From: Rheinheimera oceanensis
GTDB lineage: Bacteria > Pseudomonadota > Gammaproteobacteria > Enterobacterales > Alteromonadaceae
Reading direction: 5' to 3'
Length of the DNA: 64,000 bases
Assembly (NCBI RefSeq): GCF_018831085.1
Contig: NZ_JAGPNM010000002.1
Span: 248,001 to 312,000 of the forward strand
Below the pieces are notes generated by a model, which made no database searches, had not been told where the DNA came from, and was given only the letters and a program-made list of their open reading frames with translations. The translations under genes and the position numbers were made by a program. Of the stretch, positions 1 to 9,497 are shown piece by piece (the stretch's first letter is position 1; each line of letters starts with the position of its first letter).

Positions 1-1140
1 CAGATAAGAAGCAAAACCGGTATTCATATACTGGTTGCGCGAAATCACGGCTACCGGCTGCTCTACCGCCTGCTCGTATTGCTTACGGTCAAGAAATTTT
101 TGCTCAAACATCAACCGCAAAACCAAATCACGCCGCTCTTTAGCCCGTGCCGGAAAACGGCGGGGATCAAAGTACGACGGCCCCTTTAAAATACCGATCA
201 TCAAGGCGTATTCTGCTGTCGTTAATTCAGTCAGCGGCTTGCCAAAGTAAAACCGGCTACCCAGGCCAACGCCATGCACGGCATTGGCATAATTTTGCCC
301 GACAAACACTTCATTCAGATAGGCTTCAAGAATTTGATCTTTGTTAAAGCGATAATCCAGCACCAGCGCGATCATGGCCTCATTGATCTTACGCCACAAG
401 GTGCGATCGCTGCTAAGGTACATATTCTTTGCCAATTGCTGTGTCAGCGTTGATCCCCCCTGCACAGTGCGCCCGGCTGTAATATTTACCCACAGCGCCC
501 GCAGTACTGCCAGCGGCGACACCCCATGGTGGTGATAAAAATCACGATCTTCAACCAATAGCAAGGTATCTTTAAATATCTCAGGCACTTGCTGCAGCTG
601 CACCAGTTCGCGGTCTTCCTGCTGTGCAGATACCAGGTGGTCAATCAACTGAGGTTCAAGCCGGGCAAAGTTCAGCGCTTCTTTTTGCTGGCGCTGAGTA
701 ATGCGGTTAATGCCACCCCGGTTAAACTCGACACTAAACTGCTGCGCCGCCTCATAGCCTTCGACATACATAAAGGGGCGCCGGTAAACTGAAACATGAT
801 TGCGCGACACGCTATATTGGCCGGCGCCCGATAACGCCGGATTACGCTGATACTGCAGTGAGTTCAGTTGCTGAATAAACTGCTGCTGTGTCAGAATTTT
901 GCCCGGATACAGCTCTATACTCTTGGCATAAATTTGTGCCGGAACCTGCCATTTCTGGCCACTAAACTTTTTACTTATTTTGCTATCCAGATACAGAAAA
1001 TAAAAAGCCAGCAGCACTAGCAGCAACACCACCACTTTAGCCAACAGCCACAATGGCTTATGCCACCAGACTGTACGCAGCACACCGGGCGCAGCACGTT
1101 TTTTACTGCTGCGCCCGGAGCTGGTTTTTTTACTGCTCAT
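1..1140 (-). CDS. mrcB: Penicillin-binding protein 1B, N-terminal part (3' end outside window)
   Basis: Bifunctional class A PBP that polymerises and cross-links peptidoglycan in the periplasm. The visible 380 residues contain a basic cytoplasmic tail, one transmembrane segment (about residues 31-50, VVVLLLVLLAFYFLYL), the UB2H region that binds LpoB in E. coli, and the start of the GT51 glycosyltransferase with the catalytic-Glu motif EDRDFYHHHG and GGSTLTQQLAKN. The transpeptidase domain lies beyond position 1. The ATG overlaps the hrpB stop in an ATGA junction, so the two genes are probably translationally coupled. hrpB-mrcB adjacency is also found in E. coli. The identification is secure; only the C-terminal half is missing. 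Confidence 0.95.
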   Translation of the reverse strand, partial: MSSKKTSSGRSSKKRAAPGVLRTVWWHKPLWLLAKVVVLLLVLLAFYFLYLDSKISKKFSGQKWQVPAQIYAKSIELYPGKILTQQQFIQQLNSLQYQRNPALSGAGQYSVSRNHVSVYRRPFMYVEGYEAAQQFSVEFNRGGINRITQRQQKEALNFARLEPQLIDHLVSAQQEDRELVQLQQVPEIFKDTLLLVEDRDFYHHHGVSPLAVLRALWVNITAGRTVQGGSTLTQQLAKNMYLSSDRTLWRKINEAMIALVLDYRFNKDQILEAYLNEVFVGQNYANAVHGVGLGSRFYFGKPLTELTTAEYALMIGILKGPSYFDPRRFPARAKERRDLVLRLMFEQKFLDRKQYEQAVEQPVAVISRNQYMNTGFASYL

Positions 1141-3581
1141 CGTAACATAGCCTTTTTAGTTTTCGTTGTCGGCATGGCCTGCGCCGGATCTTCCGGCCAA
1201 TAATGTTTAGGGTAGCGTCCGCGCATTTCTTTTCTGGCCTCCTGCCAGGCATTTTGCCAGAAACTGGCTAAATTCTGCGTTACCTGCAGGGGTTGTCTGG
1301 AGGGTGACAACAGCTCTACCGTGACCGTTATTTTGCCCTGCAATAATGTTGGCGACTGCATCTGACCATACATTTCCTGAACCCGCACTGAAAGTCTGGG
1401 GCCGCCCTCAGCCAGATAATTAATACTCAGCCTTGAACCGGTGGGTGCCTGCCAGTGTGTGGGTAATAACTGGTTCAATAGCTGTTGTTGCTGATAACTT
1501 AAACATTGCAGCAGCGCCTCATACAGTGGGATCTGCGCTAAAGCCGTGCTTTTACTGATTTGTGCCAGATAACTGCCAAGCCATACCGGTAAAGCGGCCA
1601 GTAAAGCATCATCAGAAAAATCCGGCCAGCCAGCATCGCTCTGCTGTTGCTGCAGTAACATAACTCTTGCGCGCAGCTGTAATGCAGTGTCGGTCCAGTT
1701 CAGGCAACTCAGGCCTTTATTACTAATATAGGTTTGCCACGCCAACTGCTTTTGCTCTGCAGTTAACTGTAAAGCCGCAGGTTTAGCCGCCAGTAAACAC
1801 TGACCAAACTTTAGTTGTTGTTCGGTAAAAAAGCTGCCGCTTTTATCATCCCAGAAGGTTTGAATTTGCCAGCTAAGCTCAGCCTGCCAGTCAGATAACA
1901 CCGCATCAGGGCTGATACTGACCGCATGGTAAATGCGGTTTTCGCGGCCAAACTGCTGCATATGTAATACTACCAGCCAGGGCTGGCCGCTAAGACTGTG
2001 ATTGTCCTGCAGCACTGCGCCGATGCCATTAGCTAACTGATATCCCTGGCCCCGGCGTTTGGCCAGCCGGTCCGGAAAGGCCCGCAGAGCCAGTACTGGC
2101 AGTAATTCCAGCGGTAATATTTCGCTTAGCTGACAACCAAGCAAACGGGCAAAATTTTGCGCCTGCTGCCATTGTTGCGGCAGTGTCTGCTTAACACGGC
2201 CTGGCAGGCTGTATATATCGCCCTGCAGCACGCGCGTATCTTCAAGTATTGCCGCCAGTATACAAGCCAGTGCTTGTGCATGTTGACTCCCTTGCAGCTC
2301 CAGGTGCTGCGCATGCAGCAACATAGCGGCTAATCTGGGATCCGTACCCAGCTTGTGCGCCTGGCGGCCGCTGGTAGTAATAATACCTTTATTGTCCATA
2401 AAACTCAGTTGCAGCAACAACTGCTCTGCCACAGCTACATTTGCGGCCGGTGGCGGTGTTAGCCAGTGTAAATCGTTTACCTGACAACCCCAGGCCGCAA
2501 CTTCCAGCCGCAGGGCGGTTAAATCGCTTATTTCTATCTCGGGGGCGTCAAACCGGGCGCGGCGCTGCCATTTTTCTGCGGTGTCCAGCCGGTAGCAATG
2601 GCCGGGAGACAAACGCCCGGCGCGCCCGGAACGCTGCGTGGCGGCGGCCTGGCTAATAGCGGCAGTTTCCAGCACAGTTAACCCCTGGCGCGGGTTAAAC
2701 CGGCTTTGCCGGCACAGGCCGCTGTCTATCACCACGCTAATGCCATCTATGGTTAAGCTGGTTTCTGCCAGATTAGTTGACAATACAACTTTGCGCACAC
2801 CTGCTGGCGGCGGTGCAATAGCGGCCTGCTGCTGCGCCAGTGTCAGGCTACCCAATAAACGGTGCAGTTGCACATTAGCAGCTAACCCCTGCTGCTCCAG
2901 CAGTTGGGCACTTTGGTTAATTTCAGCCTGGCCAGGTAAAAACACCAGAATATTGCCGTTATGTTTATTCAACGCCTGCTGCACTAAAGCAGCAATCTGC
3001 TGTGCCAGAGGTTGACTCCCCGGCAGGGCATATTCCACCGTTACCGGGTAACTACGCCCCTCACTGGCTATTACCGGTGCATCAAGTTTATTCGCCAGCT
3101 GCGCCATATCCAACGTGGCCGACATAATTAATAACTGCAGTTCAGGCCGTAATTGTTGTACTTCCAGGCATAGTGCCAGTGCTAAATCAGCATGTAGTGA
3201 ACGCTCGTGGAATTCATCAAACAGCAAAAGATCCACAGCTGTCAGTTCAGGATCTTGCTGTAATTTGCGCGTGAGTACGCCTTCAGTAACAATAAGCAAC
3301 CGGGTTTTACTGCTGTATTTTTGCTCCTGACGGATCTGATAACCGACGGTTTCGCCGACAGCTTCACCCAGTTGTGTCGCCAGGTAAGCAGCAATACTCT
3401 TGGCCGCCAGGCGGCGCGGCTCCAGCATTAACAGCTTTTTATCTGAAAAATCAGCATGCTGTAATAAGTACAACGGCAGATACGTCGATTTGCCAGCCCC
3501 GGGCGGGGCTGACAAAATCACTTTATTATGTTGCTGCAACAGTGACAGCAATTGCGGAAAAATTTCAGCGACAGGTAACAC
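1137..3581 (-). CDS. hrpB: ATP-dependent RNA helicase HrpB (DEAH family)
   Basis: Cytoplasmic DExH-box helicase of 814 residues, close to the E. coli length. Helicase motifs read in order: Walker A GAGKST near residue 28, DEFHERS near residue 120 (motif II in the DEFH form typical of HrpB), SATLD (motif III), and TQRSGRAGRL (motif VI). The HrpB-specific C-terminal region follows, ending in a sequence with RGRYPKHYWPEDP. The physiological role of HrpB is poorly defined even in E. coli. It is upstream of and overlaps mrcB by 4 bp. Confidence 0.95.
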   Translation of the reverse strand: MLPVAEIFPQLLSLLQQHNKVILSAPPGAGKSTYLPLYLLQHADFSDKKLLMLEPRRLAAKSIAAYLATQLGEAVGETVGYQIRQEQKYSSKTRLLIVTEGVLTRKLQQDPELTAVDLLLFDEFHERSLHADLALALCLEVQQLRPELQLLIMSATLDMAQLANKLDAPVIASEGRSYPVTVEYALPGSQPLAQQIAALVQQALNKHNGNILVFLPGQAEINQSAQLLEQQGLAANVQLHRLLGSLTLAQQQAAIAPPPAGVRKVVLSTNLAETSLTIDGISVVIDSGLCRQSRFNPRQGLTVLETAAISQAAATQRSGRAGRLSPGHCYRLDTAEKWQRRARFDAPEIEISDLTALRLEVAAWGCQVNDLHWLTPPPAANVAVAEQLLLQLSFMDNKGIITTSGRQAHKLGTDPRLAAMLLHAQHLELQGSQHAQALACILAAILEDTRVLQGDIYSLPGRVKQTLPQQWQQAQNFARLLGCQLSEILPLELLPVLALRAFPDRLAKRRGQGYQLANGIGAVLQDNHSLSGQPWLVVLHMQQFGRENRIYHAVSISPDAVLSDWQAELSWQIQTFWDDKSGSFFTEQQLKFGQCLLAAKPAALQLTAEQKQLAWQTYISNKGLSCLNWTDTALQLRARVMLLQQQQSDAGWPDFSDDALLAALPVWLGSYLAQISKSTALAQIPLYEALLQCLSYQQQQLLNQLLPTHWQAPTGSRLSINYLAEGGPRLSVRVQEMYGQMQSPTLLQGKITVTVELLSPSRQPLQVTQNLASFWQNAWQEARKEMRGRYPKHYWPEDPAQAMPTTKTKKAMLR

Positions 3582-3679
3582 AACTTAACCCGGAAAAACC
3601 CTATTGGCGTCAGTTTACCCTGTTTTAGGCTGACGCCCCATACTTGTTAAGATGTTGGGTTAAACTTCCTTGTTAAACT

Positions 3680-4969
3680 TCAGGCTTCGCCAAGTAAGGT
3701 CGCACTGATGGTACGAATACCCTGCCCGGTAGCACCGGCGGCCCAATAAGCATTGTTGTTGTTATTAAAAGCGGCCGCCAAATCAAAGTGCAACCAGCCT
3801 TTGCCTTCGTCAGGCACAAAGCGGCTTAAAAAACCGGCTGCGTTGCTGGCACCACCGGCGCCCCCACCTTTTACCGGCCGGCTGTTGGCCGTATCGGCAT
3901 AAGCTGACGGGCACTGTTGTTGATGCCACAGTTCCAACGGTAACTGCCAGGTAAGCTCCTGCACTTGCTCAGCATAAGCCAGGGCTTTTTGCGCTAACGC
4001 TTTATCCAATGCAAACAGCGCATTATATTCTGCGCCAACCGCTGTCATAGCTGCACCGGTTAACGTAGCAGCATCAATAATAAGCCCGGCACCACTTTGT
4101 GCTGCGCACATCAGGCCATCGGCCAATACTAAGCGGCCTTCGGCGTCGGTATTGACAATTTCAACGGTAGTACCGTTTTTGTAGGTAATAATATCGCCCA
4201 GTTTATAGGCATTGCTGCTGATCAGGTTTTCCGCACAGCATAAAATCAGCTGTACGCGTTTATTCAGGCCCTGCAATATCGCCAGTGCCAATGCTGCGGT
4301 AACAGTAGCCGCGCCGCCCATATCACATTTCATTGTCAGCATGCTTTCGGTGGCTTTAATTGAGTAACCGCCGCTATCAAAGGTGATCCCCTTACCCACC
4401 AGCGCAGCGCTGACCGGTGCGTCGACATGGCCTGTCGGGTTATAGTCCAATACCAGCATTGCCGGTTTGCGGGCACTGCCGCGCCCTACAGCATGTAAGC
4501 CATTCCAGCCTTGTTCTAACAACTGCTCATCCAACAAGATATGGCTGCTAACCGTGCCTTCAGGGGCAATATCTTTAATAAAAGCTGCCGCCTGTTTTGC
4601 CAGTTGCTCAGGGTATAATTCATCCGGCGTTTGGTTTATCAGTTGTTTGGCCCAGCTAAAACACTGTGCCAGTTGTTCCAGTTGAGTCTGCGCGGCATCA
4701 CTGTTAAACAACACTCCACCTTGTTTTTTGGCGTTGCAGAAGCCCTGATAAAATGCCCATTGCAGTTCCAAAGTCCAGTTATCACCGGTTAACTGCACCT
4801 GTGTCAAACCCAAATTATCTAAACTGCGCGCCGCCTTTTGCACACTGCGCTGTGCGTCTTTGGTATTAAAATGGATCTGAAAACCATTTTCGGTGGGCGT
4901 CAGTAAAGCTTTACCCCATTTGCTTGCTACTGCAGTTGCCTGTAGCTGAATTTGCACAACGTCTGTCAT
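3680..4969 (-). CDS. pepB: Peptidase B, leucyl-aminopeptidase family M17
   Basis: Zinc/manganese aminopeptidase that removes N-terminal residues from peptides in the cytoplasm. The 429 residues match the PepB subgroup in length (E. coli 427). Metal- and substrate-binding segments are visible: GKGITFDSGGYSIK near residue 190, KCDMGGAA, and the M17 signature NTDAEGRL near residue 273. The weakly conserved N-terminal region and the phrase VGRGSARKPAMLVLDYNPTG also favour PepB over PepA. It stands alone, read away from dksA. The ATG at 4969 is in good agreement with homologues. Confidence 0.93.
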   Translation of the reverse strand: MTDVVQIQLQATAVASKWGKALLTPTENGFQIHFNTKDAQRSVQKAARSLDNLGLTQVQLTGDNWTLELQWAFYQGFCNAKKQGGVLFNSDAAQTQLEQLAQCFSWAKQLINQTPDELYPEQLAKQAAAFIKDIAPEGTVSSHILLDEQLLEQGWNGLHAVGRGSARKPAMLVLDYNPTGHVDAPVSAALVGKGITFDSGGYSIKATESMLTMKCDMGGAATVTAALALAILQGLNKRVQLILCCAENLISSNAYKLGDIITYKNGTTVEIVNTDAEGRLVLADGLMCAAQSGAGLIIDAATLTGAAMTAVGAEYNALFALDKALAQKALAYAEQVQELTWQLPLELWHQQQCPSAYADTANSRPVKGGGAGGASNAAGFLSRFVPDEGKGWLHFDLAAAFNNNNNAYWAAGATGQGIRTISATLLGEA

Positions 4970-5163
4970 CTGTCACCCTTTTCATCAGTGCTGGTTTGCG
5001 TTAAATGCGATGCCGGTCAGTGTATCACAAGGCTTTACCAGCGAAACCCAGCCTCGTTATTCTGCAGCTGCGTTAAGCTAAAGTGACCGTTAAATTGGCG
5101 TAAATTAAATAAGATGACGATATGCCCGTCAGTCTGTATACTTCTGCGTCTTTTTAAATCTGA

Positions 5164-5192
5164 TTGCGATGCCAGCAATATTCTGCTATCTA
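5164..5192 (+). promoter_or_regulatory. Probable sigma-70 promoter of dksA
   Basis: TTGCGA (5164-5169), 17-nt spacer ending in TGC, and TATCTA (5187-5192), 42 bp upstream of the dksA start. Both hexamers match consensus at 4 of 6 positions and the spacing is ideal. It lies in the 265-bp divergent pepB/dksA gap, in which I see nothing else of note. Prediction from sequence only. Confidence 0.4.
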
Positions 5193-5234
5193 TAGCCGCC
5201 ATATTTTTTGCTTGGCATTATACAGGAGATGATT

Positions 5235-5684
5235 ATGCCAGAAGGCAATACTACCAAAACGCTGGGCTTACTTGCCCTTGCAGGCGTAGCGCCATATCAG
5301 GAAGCTGTCGGGGAAGAGTATATGAACCCGAAGCAACTGGAACATTTCCGCCGCATTCTCGACGCCTGGCGTCAGCAGCTGCGCGAAGAAGTTGATCGCA
5401 CCAAGAACCATATGGCAGATGAAGCTGCTAATTTCCCGGACCCGGTAGACCGTGCCGCTCAGGAAGAAGAATTCAGTTTAGAACTACGCGCCCGTGACCG
5501 TGAGCGTAAGCTGCTGAAAAAGATTGAAAAAACCTTGCAGAAAATCGAAGATGAAGACTTTGGTTACTGCGATACCTGCGGTATTGAAATTGGTATCAAA
5601 CGCCTGGAAGCCCGTCCAACGGCTGACATGTGTATCGATTGCAAAACCTTAGCTGAAATTAAGGAAAAGCAGCTGGGCGGCTAA
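5235..5684 (+). CDS. dksA: RNA polymerase-binding transcription factor DksA
   Basis: Binds the RNA polymerase secondary channel and, with ppGpp, reprogrammes transcription in the stringent response. 149 residues, nearly identical over the core to E. coli DksA (151). The coiled-coil acidic tip is present ([11 protein letters not shown]), as is the four-Cys zinc finger CDTC...CIDC near residues 112-136. An in-frame ATG exists at 5208, but the AGGAG at 5224-5228 sits 6 nt before the ATG at 5235, and the protein from there (MPEGNTTKT) aligns with known N-termini. gluQ follows at once, as in many gammaproteobacteria. Confidence 0.97.
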   Translation: MPEGNTTKTLGLLALAGVAPYQEAVGEEYMNPKQLEHFRRILDAWRQQLREEVDRTKNHMADEAANFPDPVDRAAQEEEFSLELRARDRERKLLKKIEKTLQKIEDEDFGYCDTCGIEIGIKRLEARPTADMCIDCKTLAEIKEKQLGG

Positions 5685-5685
5685 A

Positions 5686-6591
5686 GTGCCCGCTACAATG
5701 CCAGTTTCCAGCCCCGCTTATATCGGCCGGTTTGCGCCTTCGCCTTCCGGCCCACTTCATTTCGGTTCTCTTGTTGCTGCAGTTGGCAGCTATCTGCAGG
5801 CAAAAAGCCAGCATGGTCAGTGGCTGGTACGAATGGAAGACATCGACACGCCTCGCATGGTGCCAGGCATCGACAGTGATATTCTGCGCACACTGGAGCA
5901 ATTTGGTTTACTGTGGGATGGTGGGGTGCTGTATCAAAGCCAACGTCTTGCGCGCTACAGTGAAGTTTTTAACCAGTTACAGCAGCAGCAACTAATTTAT
6001 GCCTGCCAGTGCAGCCGCAAGCAAATCAGTGCTATGGGGGGTACTTACGACAATCGCTGTGCCACAAAGAATTTAAGCAGTAACAACCTGGCCTGGCGTC
6101 TGCGCAGCAACAATGTCAGTACCCACTTTACCGATCTGCTATATGGCCCGCAGCAGATAACAAGCCAACTGGCACAGGAAGATTATATTATTAAACGCCG
6201 CGATGGCTTATTTGCTTATCAACTGGTGGTAGTAGTGGATGATATCGACCAGGGTATCACCGAAGTGATCCGCGGTGCTGATTTACTGCAGATGACACCA
6301 CGGCAACAAGCATTATTTAATTTGCTTGGCGCTGTACAGCCCGGATACGGCCACTTGCCACTGGCGGTGCTGGAGCCCGGATTTAAGCTCAGCAAACAAA
6401 ATCACGCTGCCGCGATCAGCCAATGGCCCAAAGCACAGGTAATGAGTAAAGTATTGTGTTTTCTTGGCCACCCGCTACCAGCAGAGTTAGAGCAAGCCCC
6501 GGTTACGGAACAGTTAGGCTGGGCTATTAGCAACTGGCAGCTTGCCAACGTGCCGCGGCAAATGGAAATAAGCAATACAGAATTTCGTTAA
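5686..6591 (+). CDS. gluQ: Glutamyl-Q tRNA(Asp) synthetase
   Basis: A truncated glutamyl-tRNA synthetase paralogue (301 residues, no anticodon domain) that attaches glutamate to queuosine-34 of tRNA-Asp. The class I signature reads PSPSGPLHFGSL near residues 18-29 and the KMSKS-like loop reads KLSKQ. The zinc ligands appear as CQC and a later Cys near residues 105-125. The gene starts with GTG at 5686, two bases after the dksA stop; an ATG at 5698 is the alternative. dksA-gluQ is a conserved operon. Confidence 0.95.
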   Translation: MPATMPVSSPAYIGRFAPSPSGPLHFGSLVAAVGSYLQAKSQHGQWLVRMEDIDTPRMVPGIDSDILRTLEQFGLLWDGGVLYQSQRLARYSEVFNQLQQQQLIYACQCSRKQISAMGGTYDNRCATKNLSSNNLAWRLRSNNVSTHFTDLLYGPQQITSQLAQEDYIIKRRDGLFAYQLVVVVDDIDQGITEVIRGADLLQMTPRQQALFNLLGAVQPGYGHLPLAVLEPGFKLSKQNHAAAISQWPKAQVMSKVLCFLGHPLPAELEQAPVTEQLGWAISNWQLANVPRQMEISNTEFR

Positions 6592-6677
6592 GCCGGCCCG
6601 GTTTAATTCTTTTTTCGTTTCGGCTGCGGTATTATTAGCCGTTTTTAAAACAATGCAGCTCGGGGCTGTCTTTAGTC

Positions 6678-6695
6678 AGGAGAATTATCATTATT
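6678..6695 (+). promoter_or_regulatory. pcnB ribosome binding site with AUU start codon
   Basis: AGGAGA (6678-6683) is followed after 9 nt by ATT at 6693-6695, in frame with the whole pcnB reading frame. The first ATG/GTG/TTG-type start is a GTG at 6702, 18 nt from the Shine-Dalgarno and thus badly placed. Reading from ATT gives M-S-R-V-L-D-F-C-R, which aligns with the E. coli N-terminus (M-F-T-R-V-A-N-F-C-R). E. coli pcnB is known to start at AUU. Confidence 0.75.
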
Positions 6696-8147
6696 TCGCG
6701 AGTGTTAGATTTTTGCCGCCGCACTTTTGGCGGCAAGGCCACTAAGGCAAACAGCCAGAAAACCAAAACTGCAAGCAAAGTTCAACAGGCGCCCCGCCCG
6801 GCTCCGGGCGCCAGCATGCTACCTGCAGTGCAGCGTTTAAGCCGCGATCAGCATGCTATTTCACGTAAAGATATCAGCCCAAATGCACTTAAAGTGCTGT
6901 ACCGGCTTAAAGACGCTGGTTTTGATGCTTATCTGGTTGGCGGCTGTATCCGCGATTTATTGCTCGGCCTTAAACCAAAAGATTTTGATGTGGTCACCAA
7001 TGCCAAACCCGAGCAGGTAAAACAGGTGTTTCGTAACTGCCGTCTGATTGGCCGCCGTTTTCGTTTAGCCCATGTTGTATTTGGCCGTGAAGTGATTGAA
7101 GTTGCCACCTTCCGCGGCCACCACAGTGGCGCCGATGACGAAGCCGACACCGCACCTAAGTTAAAAACAGCCAGTTTAAGCGATCATGGCCAAATTTTAC
7201 GTGACAACGTATACGGCACTATTGAAGAAGACGCTGAGCGGCGCGATTTTACCGTTAACGCATTGTACTACTCGGTAAATGATTTCTGTGTTTATGACTT
7301 TGCCAATGGCATACAGGCTATAACCGAACGAAAAATCGAACTGATTGGCGATCCGGAAACTCGTTATCGCGAAGATCCGGTGCGCATTTTGCGGGCGATC
7401 CGCTTTGCTACCAAGCTGAATATGCAAATTGCCCCAGCCAGCGCAGAGCCAATAGCACAACTGGCAGTATTATTGAAAAATATCCCGCCACCGCGTTTGT
7501 TCGACGAGCTGGTAAAGCTGCTACTAGCCGGTAAAGCCTTTGATAACTTTATGCTGATGCGCGACAGCAAAGTATTAAAGCAGTTGCTGCCGCAACTGGA
7601 TAAACTGTTAAAACAGGAACCGGAAGGCAAGGCGTTTCAGTTAGCCACTAAAGCTCTGCAAAACACCGATGAGCGGGTTGAAGCTGATAAACCTGTCACA
7701 CCAGCCTTTATTTTTGCCGCCCTGTTATGGTACCCGGTAGAGCTGCGCAGCCAAATGCTGATAACCGACGGTTTAAGTGAAATTGATGCAATGAATATCG
7801 CCATGACCGAAGTGCTGGACGATATTCAGCGCACTATTGCTATCCCTAAGCGTTTTACACTGTCAATGCGCGATATCTGGGCGCTGCAAAGCCGTTTAAC
7901 CAAACGCGCCGGGCGCCGGGCCTTTAAACTGCTGGAACAACCTAAGTTTCGTGGTGCCTTTGACTTTCTGCAATTACGTGCCGAAGCCGAAGGCGGCAGC
8001 TTAGTTGAGCTGGCATTATGGTGGGAAAGATTTCAGTTTGCTGACGAAACCGACCGCCTGCAGCTGATCAACCAGCTGGGTAAAGAAGGCATCGACAAAG
8101 GCCCCCGTCGCCGTCGCAGCTATAAACGTAAACCCACGGTAGAATGA
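6693..8147 (+). CDS. pcnB: Poly(A) polymerase I
   Basis: Adds 3' poly(A) tails to RNA and so promotes decay; needed for ColE1-type plasmid copy control in E. coli. The class II nucleotidyltransferase core is visible: GGCIRDLLLG, KPKDFDV with the two catalytic Asp, FRNCRLIGRRFRLAH, and RRDFTVNALYY. The C-terminus is strongly basic (GPRRRRSYKRKP), as in E. coli. The N-terminal extension (about 45 residues, basic) carries little homology. I extend the gene to the ATT at 6693 (484 residues) on Shine-Dalgarno spacing and N-terminal similarity; a GTG at 6702 is the conventional alternative. It overlaps folK by 4 bp (ATGA). Confidence 0.93.
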   Translation: MSRVLDFCRRTFGGKATKANSQKTKTASKVQQAPRPAPGASMLPAVQRLSRDQHAISRKDISPNALKVLYRLKDAGFDAYLVGGCIRDLLLGLKPKDFDVVTNAKPEQVKQVFRNCRLIGRRFRLAHVVFGREVIEVATFRGHHSGADDEADTAPKLKTASLSDHGQILRDNVYGTIEEDAERRDFTVNALYYSVNDFCVYDFANGIQAITERKIELIGDPETRYREDPVRILRAIRFATKLNMQIAPASAEPIAQLAVLLKNIPPPRLFDELVKLLLAGKAFDNFMLMRDSKVLKQLLPQLDKLLKQEPEGKAFQLATKALQNTDERVEADKPVTPAFIFAALLWYPVELRSQMLITDGLSEIDAMNIAMTEVLDDIQRTIAIPKRFTLSMRDIWALQSRLTKRAGRRAFKLLEQPKFRGAFDFLQLRAEAEGGSLVELALWWERFQFADETDRLQLINQLGKEGIDKGPRRRRSYKRKPTVE

Positions 8148-8647
8148 TGACTCCGCTTCGCTGTTATATTGGTTTAGGTGCTAATCTGGACGAACCCGTG
8201 GCGCAATTGCAACAAGCGGTACAGGCACTGAAGCAGTTAGCCGGTAGTAAGTTGGTTGCTGTGTCTGGCTTTTACGGCTCTAAACCTATGGGGCCGCAAG
8301 ACCAACCCGATTACGTCAATGCCGTAGCCGCGATAGACACCACACTAACGGCAGAGCAGCTACTCGATGCGCTGCAACAGATAGAACAGCAGCAGGGCCG
8401 TAAACGTAAAGCCGAGCGGTGGGGCCCACGCACACTGGATTTAGACATTCTGCTGTACGGCAATCAGGTTATCGCCACTGAACGCTTAACCGTGCCGCAC
8501 TATGGCTTGCGTGTACGTGAGTTTGTACTGTATCCCCTTTACGAAATTGCACCCCAGCTTAACCTGCCGGACGGTACTGTATTATCCTCTTTACTGGCGC
8601 AGGTATCACAAAATGGCCTGCAAAAACTTCACAGCAGTTGCAGCTGA
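8144..8647 (+). CDS. folK: 6-hydroxymethyl-7,8-dihydropterin pyrophosphokinase
   Basis: Transfers pyrophosphate from ATP to 6-hydroxymethyl-7,8-dihydropterin in folate synthesis. 167 residues; opens with YIGLGANL and contains the family signature RWGPRTLDLDILLYG near residue 90 with the metal-binding Asp pair. The ATG overlaps the pcnB stop (ATGA). pcnB-folK-panB-panC order is as in E. coli. Confidence 0.96.
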   Translation: MMTPLRCYIGLGANLDEPVAQLQQAVQALKQLAGSKLVAVSGFYGSKPMGPQDQPDYVNAVAAIDTTLTAEQLLDALQQIEQQQGRKRKAERWGPRTLDLDILLYGNQVIATERLTVPHYGLRVREFVLYPLYEIAPQLNLPDGTVLSSLLAQVSQNGLQKLHSSCS

Positions 8648-8664
8648 TCGCACTTTGTGCGATC
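8646..8664 (+). other. Short perfect hairpin in the folK-panB gap
   Basis: GATCGCAC (8646-8653), a TTT loop, and GTGCGATC (8657-8664) form a perfect 8-bp stem starting at the folK stop codon. There is no T-run behind it, so it is at best a weak terminator or a processing or stability element between folK and panB, which is 37 bp further on. Confidence 0.4.
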
Positions 8665-8700
8665 TTGCGCGTCCTGCGTTAATGGTCGGATGAGAAGATT

Positions 8701-9492
8701 ATGGCTAAGATCACCACTGCCGTATTACAGAAAATGAAGCAGCAAAGCGACAAGATCACTATGCTGACAGCCTATGATGCCAGCTTCGCTAAATTATTTG
8801 CCGAACAAGGCGTAGAGGTACTGCTGATTGGCGATTCCTTAGGTATGGTGCTGCAAGGCCACGGCGATACATTGCCGGTTACCGTTAACGACATTGCTTA
8901 CCATACCCGCGCCGTGCGAGCCGGTGCACCGGATGCGTTTGTCATCGCCGATATGCCGTTTATGAGCTATGGTACTCTGGAGCAAGCATTACAAAGCGTA
9001 GTGCCGCTGATGCAGGCCGGTGCCAATATGGTGAAACTCGAAGGCGGCGACTTTTTGCTGCCCACCGTAAAAGCCTTAACCGAGCGCGGCGTGCCGGTAT
9101 GTGGCCATTTAGGTTTAACACCGCAGTCGGTGCATATCTTTGGTGGTTATAAAGTGCAGGGTAAAACCGATGCTGCTGCCAATACCATGGTTGCGCAAGC
9201 CAAAGCCCTGCAAGACGCTGGCGCCCAGTTGCTGGTGTTAGAATGCATTCCTACCGCCTTAGCTAAACGCATTACCGAAGCGCTGAGCATTCCGGTTATC
9301 GGCATTGGCGCCGGTAATGTTACCGATGGCCAGGTGCTGGTAATGCATGATTTACTTGGCATTAGCAGTGGCTATATCCCCAAATTCTCCAAGAATTATC
9401 TGGCACAAACCGGCGAGATCAGAAGCGCTATTGCCGCTTATGTCAGCGAAGTAAAAAGCCAGACTTTTCCTGCCAGCGAACACAGTTTTTAA
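8701..9492 (+). CDS. panB: 3-methyl-2-oxobutanoate hydroxymethyltransferase
   Basis: First step of pantothenate synthesis: transfers a hydroxymethyl group from methylene-tetrahydrofolate to alpha-ketoisovalerate to give ketopantoate. 263 residues. Typical segments are [30 protein letters not shown] (metal-binding Asp), KLEGGD, and the C-terminal [19 protein letters not shown] with [10 protein letters not shown]. Its folate-derived donor links it to folK upstream. panC follows after 5 bp. Confidence 0.97.
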   Translation: MAKITTAVLQKMKQQSDKITMLTAYDASFAKLFAEQGVEVLLIGDSLGMVLQGHGDTLPVTVNDIAYHTRAVRAGAPDAFVIADMPFMSYGTLEQALQSVVPLMQAGANMVKLEGGDFLLPTVKALTERGVPVCGHLGLTPQSVHIFGGYKVQGKTDAAANTMVAQAKALQDAGAQLLVLECIPTALAKRITEALSIPVIGIGAGNVTDGQVLVMHDLLGISSGYIPKFSKNYLAQTGEIRSAIAAYVSEVKSQTFPASEHSF

Positions 9493-9497
9493 GCCAG

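Noticed and set aside
1..1140. Three plus-strand ORFs of 66-71 codons within the first kilobase
   Set aside because: They are antisense shadows of mrcB, whose minus-strand translation shows continuous PBP1B homology.
3606..3637. GGCGTCAG/CTGACGCC inverted repeat between hrpB and pepB as a terminator
   Set aside because: A clean 8-bp stem, but with a 16-nt loop and no T-run on the minus strand, on which both neighbours are read. It could be a chance repeat.
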